DNA from: Acidulodesulfobacterium sp021802425
GTDB lineage: Bacteria; SZUA-79; Acidulodesulfobacterales; Acidulodesulfobacteraceae
NCBI GenBank assembly: GCA_021802425.1
Contig: JAJZXJ010000005.1
Coordinates: forward strand, 34,670-98,669
Reading direction: 5' to 3'
DNA: 64,000 nucleotides
Below the pieces are notes generated by a model, which was not told the DNA's origin, searched no databases, and was given only the letters and a program-made list of their open reading frames with translations. This document shows positions 9,316 to 18,946 of this stretch, piece after piece. A program made the position numbers and the translations under genes. Within the stretch, counting starts at the first letter, position 1. The number at the start of each line of letters is the position of its first letter.

Positions 9316-10553
9316 AAAACTTCCGAAGAGAAGAATTAAAATCGGGCATTACGCTGATAACCGAAAAAAAATCGTATTTTAATTCCGTCAGCATAGGATT
9401 GTGGGTTAAAACGGGCAGCGCTTATGAGCCTGCAAATTTAAACGGAATATCGCATTTTATAGAACACCTGCTTTTTAAGGGGACTAAAACCAGAACATAT
9501 AAAGATATAAATAAAGAAATAGACTTGATGGGCGGGGCTTTAAACGCCTTTACCGGAACCGAGCTCACATGTTTATATACCCGCGTTCTTTCGGAAAACT
9601 ATGATAATGCAATTAATCTTTTAATAGACCTCATGTTTAATTCATTATTTCCGCTTGATGAAGTAAAAAAAGAGAAAGATGTAATTTTACAAGAAATTTC
9701 AGGCGTTCAAGACGACCCTTTCGATTATTCCATGGAACTTTTCCATAAAAATTTTTACGGAAATTCCTCGCTTGCTTATCCGATACTTGGAACCGCAGGG
9801 ACCGTCGGCGATTTTGACAGGGATAAAATACTGGATTATTTTTATTTACATTATGCCCCGCAAAATGTGGTTATATCGGTTGCCGGCAATTTTGACCATG
9901 AAAAAATTGCAAGGTCCATAGATAATTATATGGATAAGGTTTCGGGAAGTTTTGCAAAAATGGTTTCCCCCGAAAAACCCGATACGAACAAGAATTACGG
10001 TGAATTTTTTCAGGAAAAGGAACTGGAGCAGGCGCATTTTATTATCGGTCTCGACGGAATAAAAAAAACGGATAAAGATTATTATACTTTAGAGGTTTTA
10101 AATACCCTGTTAGGCGGTTCCGTCAGTTCGAGGCTGTTTCAAGAGGTGAGGGAAAATAAAGGGCTTGCCTACTCTATTTATTCAAATGCCGCCTTTCATA
10201 AATTCGATGGATATGTATATATATATGCCGGTGTTTCTCCAAAAAAATTTGAACTTTCTAAAAAACTGATTTTTAATATAATAGATAGTTTGGTGCAGGA
10301 TAATATCGGCGACGAAGAAATTTTGAATGCGAAAAGGCATATTGAAGACAGCTTTTTATTGGGAATGGAATCGACAAGCTATATAATGAATAATAATGCG
10401 ATAAATGAAATTTATAATAATGGATACATTTCTAAAGCACAGATTTTAAAAAAGATAGATTCTGTGGATAGGCAGGCTATAAAAAGAATTTCAAAACAGC
10501 TATTTTCCGCCAAAGCGAACAGGAATATTTCTGTTCTCGGCAGGGTTGGATAA
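9312..10553 (+). CDS. M16 family zinc peptidase (processing-peptidase-like)
   Basis: 413 residues, start overlapping the pnp stop (ATGA). The inverted zinc motif HFIEH lies near residue 48, with the downstream Glu region EVKKEKDVILQEI about 75 residues later. The second half is the catalytically inactive M16 C-terminal domain with GGSVSSRLFQEVRENKGLAYSI. No signal peptide is seen, so it is probably cytoplasmic, like the PqqL/YmxG-type M16 proteins often found next to pnp. The physiological substrate is not known from sequence. Confidence 0.93.
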   Translation: MKNFRREELKSGITLITEKKSYFNSVSIGLWVKTGSAYEPANLNGISHFIEHLLFKGTKTRTYKDINKEIDLMGGALNAFTGTELTCLYTRVLSENYDNAINLLIDLMFNSLFPLDEVKKEKDVILQEISGVQDDPFDYSMELFHKNFYGNSSLAYPILGTAGTVGDFDRDKILDYFYLHYAPQNVVISVAGNFDHEKIARSIDNYMDKVSGSFAKMVSPEKPDTNKNYGEFFQEKELEQAHFIIGLDGIKKTDKDYYTLEVLNTLLGGSVSSRLFQEVRENKGLAYSIYSNAAFHKFDGYVYIYAGVSPKKFELSKKLIFNIIDSLVQDNIGDEEILNAKRHIEDSFLLGMESTSYIMNNNAINEIYNNGYISKAQILKKIDSVDRQAIKRISKQLFSAKANRNISVLGRVG

Positions 10554-10556
10554 TTT

Positions 10557-11108
10557 ATGGAAACCGATATTTATTACCCCAAAACTTACGATATTATCTA
10601 TAGGTCAGGCTATGTTATCGGCTTTTTAGGTATTCTTTTGTTTGCTTTGTCGTATCTTTTTTCTAATTGGCAAGGTTTTGCTCTCGGCATTTCGGTTTTT
10701 TATCTCGGTTCTTTAATATCGGGAATATTTCTTTTGGTATGGAAAAAAGAGGTAAAAATATTTATATTGTCTTGCATTATTTTGGGGATTATTTTTGGCG
10801 CGGGTTTTTTGTTTTTTAGAAATCCCGAGATTTTAATTATATCGATGGGATTTGTTCTTGCCGGATTAGCAGGCCTTTACGGCAAAGAGGCCCATTGCTT
10901 CCATTTTATAGAGGGATGGATTTTAATGTGGTCATTTCCATTCCTGATTTTTGCAAATTTATTGCTCTATGGTCTAAAATTGCAAAATAACGACTCCGTC
11001 CATATAATCTTTTCCATAATTTACCTTGTTATAATGCTTTTAGCCCTATCTTTTTTAATAAAGAAATTACGGCAGCCGCTGATGCAGTTTTGTCAAAATC
11101 AAGATTAA
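10557..11108 (+). CDS. Integral membrane protein, DUF2301-like
   Basis: 183 residues with about six hydrophobic segments. The central motif YGKEAHCFHFIEGWILMWSFP resembles DUF2301 membrane proteins, which carry a conserved KE.(F/H)CF..EG element; this is recall of a family pattern and not a search. It starts 3 bp after the M16 gene and is probably co-transcribed with it. No function can be given. It ends just before the palindromic TetR promoter. Confidence 0.65.
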   Translation: METDIYYPKTYDIIYRSGYVIGFLGILLFALSYLFSNWQGFALGISVFYLGSLISGIFLLVWKKEVKIFILSCIILGIIFGAGFLFFRNPEILIISMGFVLAGLAGLYGKEAHCFHFIEGWILMWSFPFLIFANLLLYGLKLQNNDSVHIIFSIIYLVIMLLALSFLIKKLRQPLMQFCQNQD

Positions 11109-11120
11109 AATATTTTTTTG

Positions 11121-11149
11121 TTGAATTATGACTTTAAAGTCATTATAAT
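11121..11149 (+). promoter_or_regulatory. σ70-type promoter with palindromic operator for the TetR/RND operon
   Basis: TTGAAT (11121-11126), 17-bp spacer, TATAAT (11144-11149). The spacer contains the perfect 16-bp palindrome ATGACTTTAAAGTCAT (11128-11143). This is where a TetR dimer would block polymerase, so the adjacent regulator probably represses itself and the pump genes. The predicted start point falls next to the TetR ATG at 11158, giving a leaderless or nearly leaderless mRNA. Confidence 0.75.
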
Positions 11150-11157
11150 TAATAAAT

Positions 11158-11763
11158 ATGGCAGAAAATGTAGATAAATACGAGTTAATTTTATTATCCT
11201 CAAGGAAGCTGATAGAAGAAATCGGGTTTTCGGCTTTGACGATGGACAAGGTCGCGCAAAAGGCGGGCATTGCCAAGGGGACGGTATATCTTTACTTTAA
11301 AGATAAAAATGAACTTTTGGAAAAAGTGCTGGAGCAGGGATTTGAAAGGATGTTTGAAAGGATTAAGTCCAAAGTCAACACGCAAAAAGGTCATGTAGAA
11401 AAATTGAGGGTTCTAATTGCCGAGAATATTAACCATATTTATGAAAACAGGTATTTTTTTAAAACCATCTTTTTGGATGAGGTTAATGTTGTTTTTTTGA
11501 AAAAAAAATCCCAGGAGTCTTTTAATTTAAGAAGGAAGAGATATACGGATTTTATCGGCGAAATTATTAAATCGGGAATCGAATCGGGTGAGTTCAGACA
11601 TGATTTAAATCCGACGAAGGTCGGATATATGCTTGTTTCATTAATTAAAACAAACGCGATATATAATTTTCTCAATAATAAGCCTGAATTCACCGAAGAA
11701 ATGATTAAAAGCGATTCGGAAGAGATATTTAATCTTTTAATCTATGGAATAAGTAAGCATTAA
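11158..11763 (+). CDS. TetR/AcrR family transcriptional repressor
   Basis: 201 residues. The N-terminal helix-turn-helix is clear: TMDKVAQKAGIAKGTVYLYFKDKNELLEKV (about residues 25-54, recognition helix AKGTVYLYF). The C-terminal ligand/dimer domain is divergent as usual. It is the first gene of an efflux operon and its promoter holds a 16-bp palindrome, so it is most likely the local repressor relieved by a pump substrate. No Shine-Dalgarno precedes the ATG, in line with a leaderless transcript. Confidence 0.93.
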   Translation: MAENVDKYELILLSSRKLIEEIGFSALTMDKVAQKAGIAKGTVYLYFKDKNELLEKVLEQGFERMFERIKSKVNTQKGHVEKLRVLIAENINHIYENRYFFKTIFLDEVNVVFLKKKSQESFNLRRKRYTDFIGEIIKSGIESGEFRHDLNPTKVGYMLVSLIKTNAIYNFLNNKPEFTEEMIKSDSEEIFNLLIYGISKH

Positions 11764-11782
11764 TATATATTTGGAGGACGGG

Positions 11783-12913
11783 ATGCAAACCAAACAAACC
11801 AGTAAAAATAAATTTTTTAAATTTAAAATTTCAGGTAGTATAAAAATATTACTGCCTATTCTGGTAATACTTGTTCTGGTTTCCGTTCTATCGCTTACCG
11901 CTTGCGGGAAAAAGAAGGTTTCCGCAAAAGCGGCGCTTCCTGTAACAATTAGTAAAGTCAAGATTTTAAGTGCAAAGATTTATTTAAAAGAGCCGGGTTA
12001 TTTTTTGCCGTACACGACTGCAAATATTGCTTCAAGGTCGGCCGGACAGATTGTTAAGATAATTGCCAGGGATGGAAATTTTGTAAAAGCGGGACAGGTG
12101 CTCGCAATAATCGATAGAAAAAAGGCATATTTTACAATGAAATCTCAGGAAAGTGCCGTGAAACAGGCTAAAGCGGCGCTTTTTTTAGCAGAATCAACGC
12201 TTAGAAGAGATACGATGTTATACAAAAAACAGCTTCTGACCGCTTTAGATTACGATACGGCGGTTTCTAACTATAAAAAGGCTTTAGCGTCTTATAGCGT
12301 AGGAGTATCCCTTTTAAACTTAGATAAAAAAAATTATAGGGACACGCTTATAGTTTCTTTAATTAGCGGCATTGTCGATAAAAGGTATATCAACCTCGGC
12401 GATTATGTTCCCGTAAATAAATTGTCCTATCAAGTCGTTGCCTTAAGGCCTTTGGAGCTTGAGTTTCATGTTCCGCAAGGCAAAGTTCCCCTTATTAAAA
12501 ATTTTAAAACCTGTTTTGCGGTCGTTAAGGGCTATCCTAAAAAGATTTTTTCAGGGCATGTTTATTTTATAAGTCCAAGTTCAAATCCCCAAACCCGCAT
12601 GGTCAGGGTTAAAGCATTATTTCAAAACAATAGAAACCTTATTAGGCCTCAATATTTTGCGGATGTTAAACTTCCCGTAGGATTCGTCAGGGACGGCCTT
12701 TTTGTGCCTCAAGCCGCCGTTAGAACAGGTCTAAAAGGCGATTATTTGTTTGTTTATAAAAATAATGGCATCGTAAAACAAAAAAGAGTTGTTGCAGGAG
12801 TGACAAAAGGTGAATATTTGCAAATTATAAAAGGTGTGAGCAAGGGCGAACTTGTTGTAGTCAAAGGTTCTAATTTAGTCCATGATAACGAAAAAGTAAC
12901 CATAGCAAAGTGA
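11783..12913 (+). CDS. RND efflux periplasmic adaptor (HlyD/MFP family) lipoprotein
   Basis: Start ATG 11783, with GGAGG 5 nt upstream; a TTG 12 bases earlier overlaps this site and is rejected. About 376 residues. The N-terminus has a hydrophobic segment ending in the lipobox LTAC, so it should be a lipid-anchored periplasmic protein. A lipoyl/barrel-sandwich half (ASRSAGQIVKIIARDGNFVKAGQVLAIID), α-hairpin, second lipoyl half (SLISGIVDKRYINLGDYV) and β-barrel/MPD follow. It links the RND pump encoded 8 bp downstream to an outer-membrane channel not encoded here. Confidence 0.92.
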   Translation: MQTKQTSKNKFFKFKISGSIKILLPILVILVLVSVLSLTACGKKKVSAKAALPVTISKVKILSAKIYLKEPGYFLPYTTANIASRSAGQIVKIIARDGNFVKAGQVLAIIDRKKAYFTMKSQESAVKQAKAALFLAESTLRRDTMLYKKQLLTALDYDTAVSNYKKALASYSVGVSLLNLDKKNYRDTLIVSLISGIVDKRYINLGDYVPVNKLSYQVVALRPLELEFHVPQGKVPLIKNFKTCFAVVKGYPKKIFSGHVYFISPSSNPQTRMVRVKALFQNNRNLIRPQYFADVKLPVGFVRDGLFVPQAAVRTGLKGDYLFVYKNNGIVKQKRVVAGVTKGEYLQIIKGVSKGELVVVKGSNLVHDNEKVTIAK

Positions 12914-12920
12914 GGGATTT

Positions 12921-15900
12921 ATGAAAATATCCGATATTTCCATCAAACGCCCTGTTTTTGCGGTAATGATGGTTAGTGTTTTTGTTGTTCTGGGTATATT
13001 CGGGTATTTTACCCTTGCCGTAAATCTTTATCCAAACATCCAGTTTCCGATAATTACTATCACAACCACTCTTCCCGGCGCAAGCCCTAAGGAAATGGAG
13101 CTAGATGTTACAAAAAAGATAGAGGATGCGGTGAATTCCGCCTCAGGCATAAAGCATATAATGTCTATGAGCAGCGTGGGGATGAGCGTTGTAACCGTCG
13201 AGTTTCATTTAAATAAAAACATCGCCAATCGTTATCAAACCGTTACCGCCGATGTCGATGCAATTTTGGATACGCTGCCCAAAAATATCAACACTCCCGT
13301 TATTAAAAAGCTCAGCGTCAACTCTTCTCCCGTTATGTGGATTACTTTGTACGGCAGCAGGTCAAAGAGATTTTTGTCATTTTATGCCGAAAAAGTCTTA
13401 GAGAGAAAATTTGAAAGGCTTCCCGGAGCCGGTCAAATTATTATGGGCGGAGTTCGAAACCGAAGGATGGTTTTTCATGTCGATAACAATGAAATGACAA
13501 ACCATGGACTCGGCGTTAACCAAGTTATTAATGCCATCGAGTCCCAAAGCGTATCGCTGCCCACCGGAAATTTAAAAACCGGCACAAAAACCTATTTTAC
13601 ATACCTTAAGGGAAGATTCCATACCGCGAAAGAATTTAACAGGATGATAATTAATAATTACCTCGGAGTGCCGGTTAGATTTTCGCAGATAGGGCATGCC
13701 GTAAACTATGAAGCCCCTGAAACATCGATTACTACATTTGACGGAAAATCGACGGTCGGGCTCGGCATTACCATAAAGACCCACGCAAATGCAGTCAGAG
13801 TGGCTGCTGAGGCAAAACATCTTTTAAATTTGGTTAAGCTTTCTTTGCCTCCGGGCGTTAAAGCGAAGGTTGCTTATAACAGCGCTACTTATATTAAAAA
13901 ATCCATAGAAAGCGTCGAATTTGATATAATCTGGGGCGCTTTATTAACGGTGCTTATCGTATTTTTCTTTTTAAAAGATTTAAGAACTACTATAATTGCG
14001 GCGGCGGCTTTGCCTGCGGCAATAATTTCAGCCTTTGGTTTTTTACACTTAATGAATTTTTCGCTCAATAATATGACCATGCTTGGCTTATCGCTTTCTG
14101 TCGGCCTTTTGATAGACGATGCCATCGTTGTTCTCGAAAACATATACAGGCATGTCGAGGGCGGAGAAGATAGAATGTTTGCGGCGTCTAATTCCATGAA
14201 TGAAATAGGCATTGCAGTAATGGCAACCACATTTTCCATCGTTGCAGTTTTCATTCCGGTTGCATTTATGCCGGGCATGATAGGAAAGTTTTTTTATGAA
14301 TTTGCTTTAACCGTTGCCTTTGCCGTTTTAATATCCCTGTTTGTCTCTTTTACGCTCACCCCGATGCTGTCATCGAGGTTTATCGTTCATAAAAAGGAAC
14401 ACGGCTTTTTGTTTACTTTTTTTGAAAATATCATGGCGCAAACGACTAATATTTATAAAAGAATGATTAGCTGGAGTTTAAATCATAGATTAATCGTTAT
14501 AGTATCGGCGATTATAATATTTGTTTTTTCATTATATTTAACAAAATATATCGGAAAAGAGATGATGCCCCCGTCTAATTCGGGCAATTTTCTTGTTTAT
14601 TTTCAAGCGCCCGAAGGGACAAGCGTAAGGGTTATGAAAAAATATTCCAATTCTTTATATATGGTTGTTAAAAAGACCCCGTTCCGAAAGACAATTTTCA
14701 TGGCTACCGCTTCAGGTGTTAACGGTTCAAGATATAAGGGGTTATTTTTTATTTCCTTAAAAAATAATAGGAATGTAAATCAGCAGCAGATAATGGCTAT
14801 TTTAAGAAAAAGGCTTACCAAAGTCCCCGGCGTTTTTACGCAGGTTATGGATATGCCTGTTGTCGGCGGCGCTTCCGCAAATGTCGCCCCCCTTCAGGTT
14901 ATCATGATGGGTCCAAGCATCAAAAAAACGGTAGCTTATTCCAATAAACTTTTAAATGATATAAGGAAGACGCCGGGTCTGGTTGATGTTACTTCCAATA
15001 TGCAGTTCCATCAACCCGAGCTTTTAATTCATATAAAAAGAAATATAGCCGGCAGCCTCGGGGTGAGCGTTTCGAGCATTGCCGAAACAATAGATGCGCT
15101 TATAGGCGGAGATATAAATATATTTAAAAATTACAATTTTATTTATCAGGGACATATTTATAATCAGCAGATAAGGCTTTTCAGGAATGAAAGAAACCGG
15201 GTAAGCGATATAAAGAATTTATATGTGTCAAATAATAAAGGCAAATTAATACCTTTATCAGATATGGTAACGATTAAGAAAACGATAGGCCCGCAGGTTA
15301 TAAACAGACGGGATCTTGAAAATGCGGTTACGATTTATGCCAATATGTCAAATCATGTTCCGCTCAGCTACGGGGTTTCCAAGGTCAATCAATATATGTC
15401 CCGTATTATACCTAAAAAATCGTTATACACCTACCAGTTTAGCGGTATGGCTTCCAAAATGAATCAATCGTTCGGCGCCATGGGTTCCGCATTGCTTTTA
15501 GCGTTAATAATAGTATATATGATTCTTGCCTCTTTATATAACAGTTTTATAGACCCTTTAGTTATTATGGTTTCGGTTCCGTTCGCGCTTATAGGCGCGA
15601 TAGGCGGACTGCTTTTAATGCACAGGGCTTTGAGCGTAATTGCCCTTATAGGGGTAATTTTACTGATAGGTCTTGTCGTAAAAAATGCCATACTTTTGGT
15701 AGATTTTATAATACTGTCGAGAGAGAGAGGGTTAAATAAGCATGATTCTATCGTTGAAGCCGGCAGCATCAGGCTTCGCCCGATTTTAATGACGACTCTT
15801 GCAATGATTTTTGGCATGCTTCCGATCGCAACCGGCATTGGCGTGGGTTCTTCTTCGAGGGCGCCTATGGCAATAGATGTTATAGGCGGGCTTTTGACCT

Positions 15901-15980
15901 CTATGTTTCTTACCCTGCTTGTAATTCCCGTTTTATACTCCTATACGGACAATCTAAAAGGGTTTTTTAAAAAGTCGTAG
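12921..15980 (+). CDS. RND efflux pump, AcrB/HAE1-like inner-membrane transporter
   Basis: 1019 residues, normal for an HAE1-type pump. N-terminal TM1 begins at ISDISIKRPVFAVMMV, and the proton-relay Asp pair is in LLIDDAIVVLENIYRH (TM4). The relay Lys is in LIGLVVKNAILLVDF (TM10). Two large periplasmic loops separate the TM blocks. With its adaptor it should expel lipophilic toxic compounds; the D-D/K pattern favours a drug/lipophile pump over a heavy-metal CusA type. It lies in the TetR operon and no TolC-family gene follows. Confidence 0.95.
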   Translation: MKISDISIKRPVFAVMMVSVFVVLGIFGYFTLAVNLYPNIQFPIITITTTLPGASPKEMELDVTKKIEDAVNSASGIKHIMSMSSVGMSVVTVEFHLNKNIANRYQTVTADVDAILDTLPKNINTPVIKKLSVNSSPVMWITLYGSRSKRFLSFYAEKVLERKFERLPGAGQIIMGGVRNRRMVFHVDNNEMTNHGLGVNQVINAIESQSVSLPTGNLKTGTKTYFTYLKGRFHTAKEFNRMIINNYLGVPVRFSQIGHAVNYEAPETSITTFDGKSTVGLGITIKTHANAVRVAAEAKHLLNLVKLSLPPGVKAKVAYNSATYIKKSIESVEFDIIWGALLTVLIVFFFLKDLRTTIIAAAALPAAIISAFGFLHLMNFSLNNMTMLGLSLSVGLLIDDAIVVLENIYRHVEGGEDRMFAASNSMNEIGIAVMATTFSIVAVFIPVAFMPGMIGKFFYEFALTVAFAVLISLFVSFTLTPMLSSRFIVHKKEHGFLFTFFENIMAQTTNIYKRMISWSLNHRLIVIVSAIIIFVFSLYLTKYIGKEMMPPSNSGNFLVYFQAPEGTSVRVMKKYSNSLYMVVKKTPFRKTIFMATASGVNGSRYKGLFFISLKNNRNVNQQQIMAILRKRLTKVPGVFTQVMDMPVVGGASANVAPLQVIMMGPSIKKTVAYSNKLLNDIRKTPGLVDVTSNMQFHQPELLIHIKRNIAGSLGVSVSSIAETIDALIGGDINIFKNYNFIYQGHIYNQQIRLFRNERNRVSDIKNLYVSNNKGKLIPLSDMVTIKKTIGPQVINRRDLENAVTIYANMSNHVPLSYGVSKVNQYMSRIIPKKSLYTYQFSGMASKMNQSFGAMGSALLLALIIVYMILASLYNSFIDPLVIMVSVPFALIGAIGGLLLMHRALSVIALIGVILLIGLVVKNAILLVDFIILSRERGLNKHDSIVEAGSIRLRPILMTTLAMIFGMLPIATGIGVGSSSRAPMAIDVIGGLLTSMFLTLLVIPVLYSYTDNLKGFFKKS

Positions 15981-16002
15981 TGGAAAATAACAGGTTAAAA
16001 TA

Positions 16003-17553
16003 ATGGTTGAAAAATCGCATAAGCATTACAAATGGATAGTTCTCGCCCTTGTAGTCGTTTCTTCCTTTATGGCTATTCTCGATGTCAATATCGTAACGGT
16101 GGCTCTTCCAAAAATGATGTCCCATTTCGGCATCAACGTTACCGATGTCGAATGGGTAATGATTGCCTATACGATAGCTTATTCTATCGTTATACTTCCG
16201 GTAGCTTTTTTTAGAAGAAAATATGGGATAAGATACCCTTTTATAGTCTCCATTAGTATTTTTGTGATAGGTTCGGCTTTATGCGGAATGGCGCCGTCGT
16301 TTACAGATATTATTATATTTCGCATCATACAGGCAATAGGCGGCGCAGGGCTTACGCCTACAGGGATAACCCTTATAGCCGAGGTTTTTGCTCCCGAGGA
16401 AAGGGGGGAGGCTATGGGTATCTGGTCTATCGGGGCAATGGTGGCTCCGGCAATCGGGCCGACTATCGGAGGATATTTTGTCGATTATGTTGACTGGAGA
16501 TGGTTATTTTTTGTTAATGTTCCGATAGGGATTATCTCTATATTGGGTTCTATCGCAATTTTACCGCATGATATTCCTATAAAAAAATATGTAAAGAAAT
16601 TCGATATTTTTGGTTTTTTATTTATGGCGCTATCGATGGGTTCCTTGTTATATGCGTTAAACGAGGGGCAGACCTATGGCTGGCATGCTCCTATTATAGT
16701 CCAATCAGAGGTTATAAGCGGCTTTTCACTTGTTTTTTTTATAATAACGGAATTATTTGTCGAAACGCCCCTTCTTAATTTAGGCATTTTTAAAAATTAT
16801 AATTTTGCTATAGCTTCCATCGTTAATATGATAAGGGCGGTTGGAATTTTCGGGGCAATGTTTTTACTGCCGCTTTTCATAGAAAACGTTTTAAATTACA
16901 ATGCTATGCGAACAGGGATTTTAATGGCTCCGACAGCAATTTCGGTTGCGTGTGTTTCTCTGTTTTCAGGAAAAATATCCGATAAAATAGGACCGAGGTA
17001 TCCGCTTTTTTTAGGTCTTTTGATTGTTGCCGCATCTATGTTTATGTTCGACAATCTCTCGTTAAACACAAGCGTTTACGATATCGTTATAAATCAACTG
17101 ATAAGAGGCGTAGGCATAGGGCTGTTAAATGCCCCTGTTATGAGCGCCGCGCTAAATTCGGTAAAAACGGAACAAATTCCCGAGGTTTCAGGTTTAATTC
17201 CTGTAACGCTTCAGGTAGGGGCTTCGTTCGGGATAGCTTTTATAGGCAACGAACTTGTGGTAAGGCAGGTTTATCATTTAAATCAATACGCAAGCGATAT
17301 TAAATATAATTTTTACGCATATCATAATATGATGAATTTTATTAGCGGCGGTTTAATAAATAAAGCGCCGTCGTATTTCAGGCAGGGAACGATTTTTCCA
17401 AATCCATCCCTGAGCTTTTTTGATTATATTGTGCAGATGTTTGCTTCCATTGCCGCTTACGGCGATTCATTTGCGATTCTGGGCTATATTACATTGGCCG
17501 GCGCAGCCATAGCCTTCTTTATTAAAAATAAAAAATCAGGAAGAAATTTATAA
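16003..17553 (+). CDS. DHA2 family MFS multidrug transporter (EmrB/QacA type, 14 TM)
   Basis: 516 residues. Motif D1-like start (VVSSFMAILDVNIVTVALPKM) and motif C region (GAMVAPAIGPTIGGYFVD) identify a drug:H+ antiporter of the 14-TM subfamily, as does the W-R-W-F-F-VN-P-IG signature after TM6. It follows the RND gene by 22 bp, so one regulator may control two pumps. An EmrA partner could be supplied by the adaptor gene two positions upstream, but this is inference. A hydrophilic loop rich in Asn/Tyr precedes the last TM segment. Confidence 0.93.
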   Translation: MVEKSHKHYKWIVLALVVVSSFMAILDVNIVTVALPKMMSHFGINVTDVEWVMIAYTIAYSIVILPVAFFRRKYGIRYPFIVSISIFVIGSALCGMAPSFTDIIIFRIIQAIGGAGLTPTGITLIAEVFAPEERGEAMGIWSIGAMVAPAIGPTIGGYFVDYVDWRWLFFVNVPIGIISILGSIAILPHDIPIKKYVKKFDIFGFLFMALSMGSLLYALNEGQTYGWHAPIIVQSEVISGFSLVFFIITELFVETPLLNLGIFKNYNFAIASIVNMIRAVGIFGAMFLLPLFIENVLNYNAMRTGILMAPTAISVACVSLFSGKISDKIGPRYPLFLGLLIVAASMFMFDNLSLNTSVYDIVINQLIRGVGIGLLNAPVMSAALNSVKTEQIPEVSGLIPVTLQVGASFGIAFIGNELVVRQVYHLNQYASDIKYNFYAYHNMMNFISGGLINKAPSYFRQGTIFPNPSLSFFDYIVQMFASIAAYGDSFAILGYITLAGAAIAFFIKNKKSGRNL

Positions 17554-17569
17554 GAGATATGATAAAATT

Positions 17570-18946
17570 ATGAATATGAATATGAATTTTAATAATGTTG
17601 CGGATGAGGCAGTTTATACCGTATCCGAAATTACCCGTTTTATTAAAGATATGATGGAAGGGAGTTTTTACGACATAAGGGTAAAAGGGGAGATTTCCGG
17701 CTTAAAAACTAATTATTCTTCGGGTATTTATTTTGATTTAAAAGATGAATATGCTAAATTAAAATGTATAATTTTTAGAAACGATATTCGAAAGATAAGG
17801 TTTGAGATTAAAGAGGGGCTGTCTGTGGCCGTTTATGGACGGATCAACGTCTATGAACCGAGGGGCGAATATAGTTTTATAATATCGGAAATAGAGCCTT
17901 CGGGTTACGGAGAGCTTTATCTATTATTCGAGCAGTTAAAAGAAAAACTTAAAAGTGAAGGGTTGTTCGACGAATCCCGTAAAAGAAAGATTCCGTTTTT
18001 ACCTGAAACCATAGGAATAGTTACATCGAGAAGCGGGGCTGTTTTACACGATATGATAAAAGTAATAAGGTCAAGATTTAAAAATGTATCTATAGTATTT
18101 GCAAATGCAAGCGTTCAGGGAAAAAACAGTTCGGCAGAAATAGCTTATGCAATTGACCTGTTAAATTTATATAGCAGGACGCAGGAAAAAGTCGATGTGA
18201 TTATAGTCGGAAGGGGCGGGGGGAGCATCGAGGATTTATGGGCTTTCAACGAAGAAACTACCGCAAGGGCTATTTATAATTCGGAAGTTCCGGTAATAAG
18301 CGCAGTCGGTCACGAAACCGATTTTACTATTGCCGATTTTGTTGCAGACAGAAGGGCGTCAACACCTTCTAATGCCGCAGAAATGGTTGTTCCTGTAAAG
18401 CTTGAACTTACAAAACAGATAAAATCGTTAAGAGGCAGGATAGAACAGGGGATTTTTAATGTTATTTTAACTAAAAAAGACGCTTTATCCAATTTAATTA
18501 AAAACAGGGAAACGGCCTCTCCAAAAAGGTTTATTCAGGATAAAACGCTCAGGTTATATGACCTTGCGGACAGTCTGCGCAAAAGTATCGTTTCGCGTAT
18601 TCATTTATCGAAAATTAATCTTGAACATCTTAATAAAAGGCTTTTATTGAGAAGCCCTTTATCTGTTTTTAATGAACGCAAATCTTATATTACGGGTTTA
18701 TCGGGGAAACTTAAAAAGGCAATGGAAATAGTGATATTGAATTATAAAAACATGCTTAAGACCGAAAATAAGGCATTAAATTCATTAAGTCCTTACAATG
18801 TTTTAAAGAGAGGGTATAGTATAGTTTTTACCGATGATAAAAGGGTTATTTCATCGGTTTTAAATGTGGAAGAAAACGAAAATATAAAAATAACTTTAAG
18901 CGACGGAAACTTAAGCGCCGTGGTCAAGGGGAAAGAAGTTAAATAA
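17570..18946 (+). CDS. xseA: Exodeoxyribonuclease VII large subunit
   Basis: 458 residues. N-terminal OB-fold (YTVSEITRFIKDMMEGSFYDIRVKGEISGLK), catalytic core (GIVTSRSGAVLHDM, VGRGGGSIEDLWAFNEE, PVISAVGHETDFTIADFVADRRASTPSNAAE), then a long coiled-coil region and a C-terminal GYSIVFTDD segment. ExoVII degrades single-stranded DNA. No xseB small subunit is encoded next to it. The start is one of several near ATGs (MNMNMNF). Its end overlaps by 8 bp with the convergent modC gene. Confidence 0.95.
   Translation: MNMNMNFNNVADEAVYTVSEITRFIKDMMEGSFYDIRVKGEISGLKTNYSSGIYFDLKDEYAKLKCIIFRNDIRKIRFEIKEGLSVAVYGRINVYEPRGEYSFIISEIEPSGYGELYLLFEQLKEKLKSEGLFDESRKRKIPFLPETIGIVTSRSGAVLHDMIKVIRSRFKNVSIVFANASVQGKNSSAEIAYAIDLLNLYSRTQEKVDVIIVGRGGGSIEDLWAFNEETTARAIYNSEVPVISAVGHETDFTIADFVADRRASTPSNAAEMVVPVKLELTKQIKSLRGRIEQGIFNVILTKKDALSNLIKNRETASPKRFIQDKTLRLYDLADSLRKSIVSRIHLSKINLEHLNKRLLLRSPLSVFNERKSYITGLSGKLKKAMEIVILNYKNMLKTENKALNSLSPYNVLKRGYSIVFTDDKRVISSVLNVEENENIKITLSDGNLSAVVKGKEVK

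Noticed and set aside
12921..15980. CusA-type heavy-metal pump
   Set aside because: The TM4 Asp pair and TM10 Lys follow the drug/lipophile pump pattern, and no Met-rich metal-binding partner is present.
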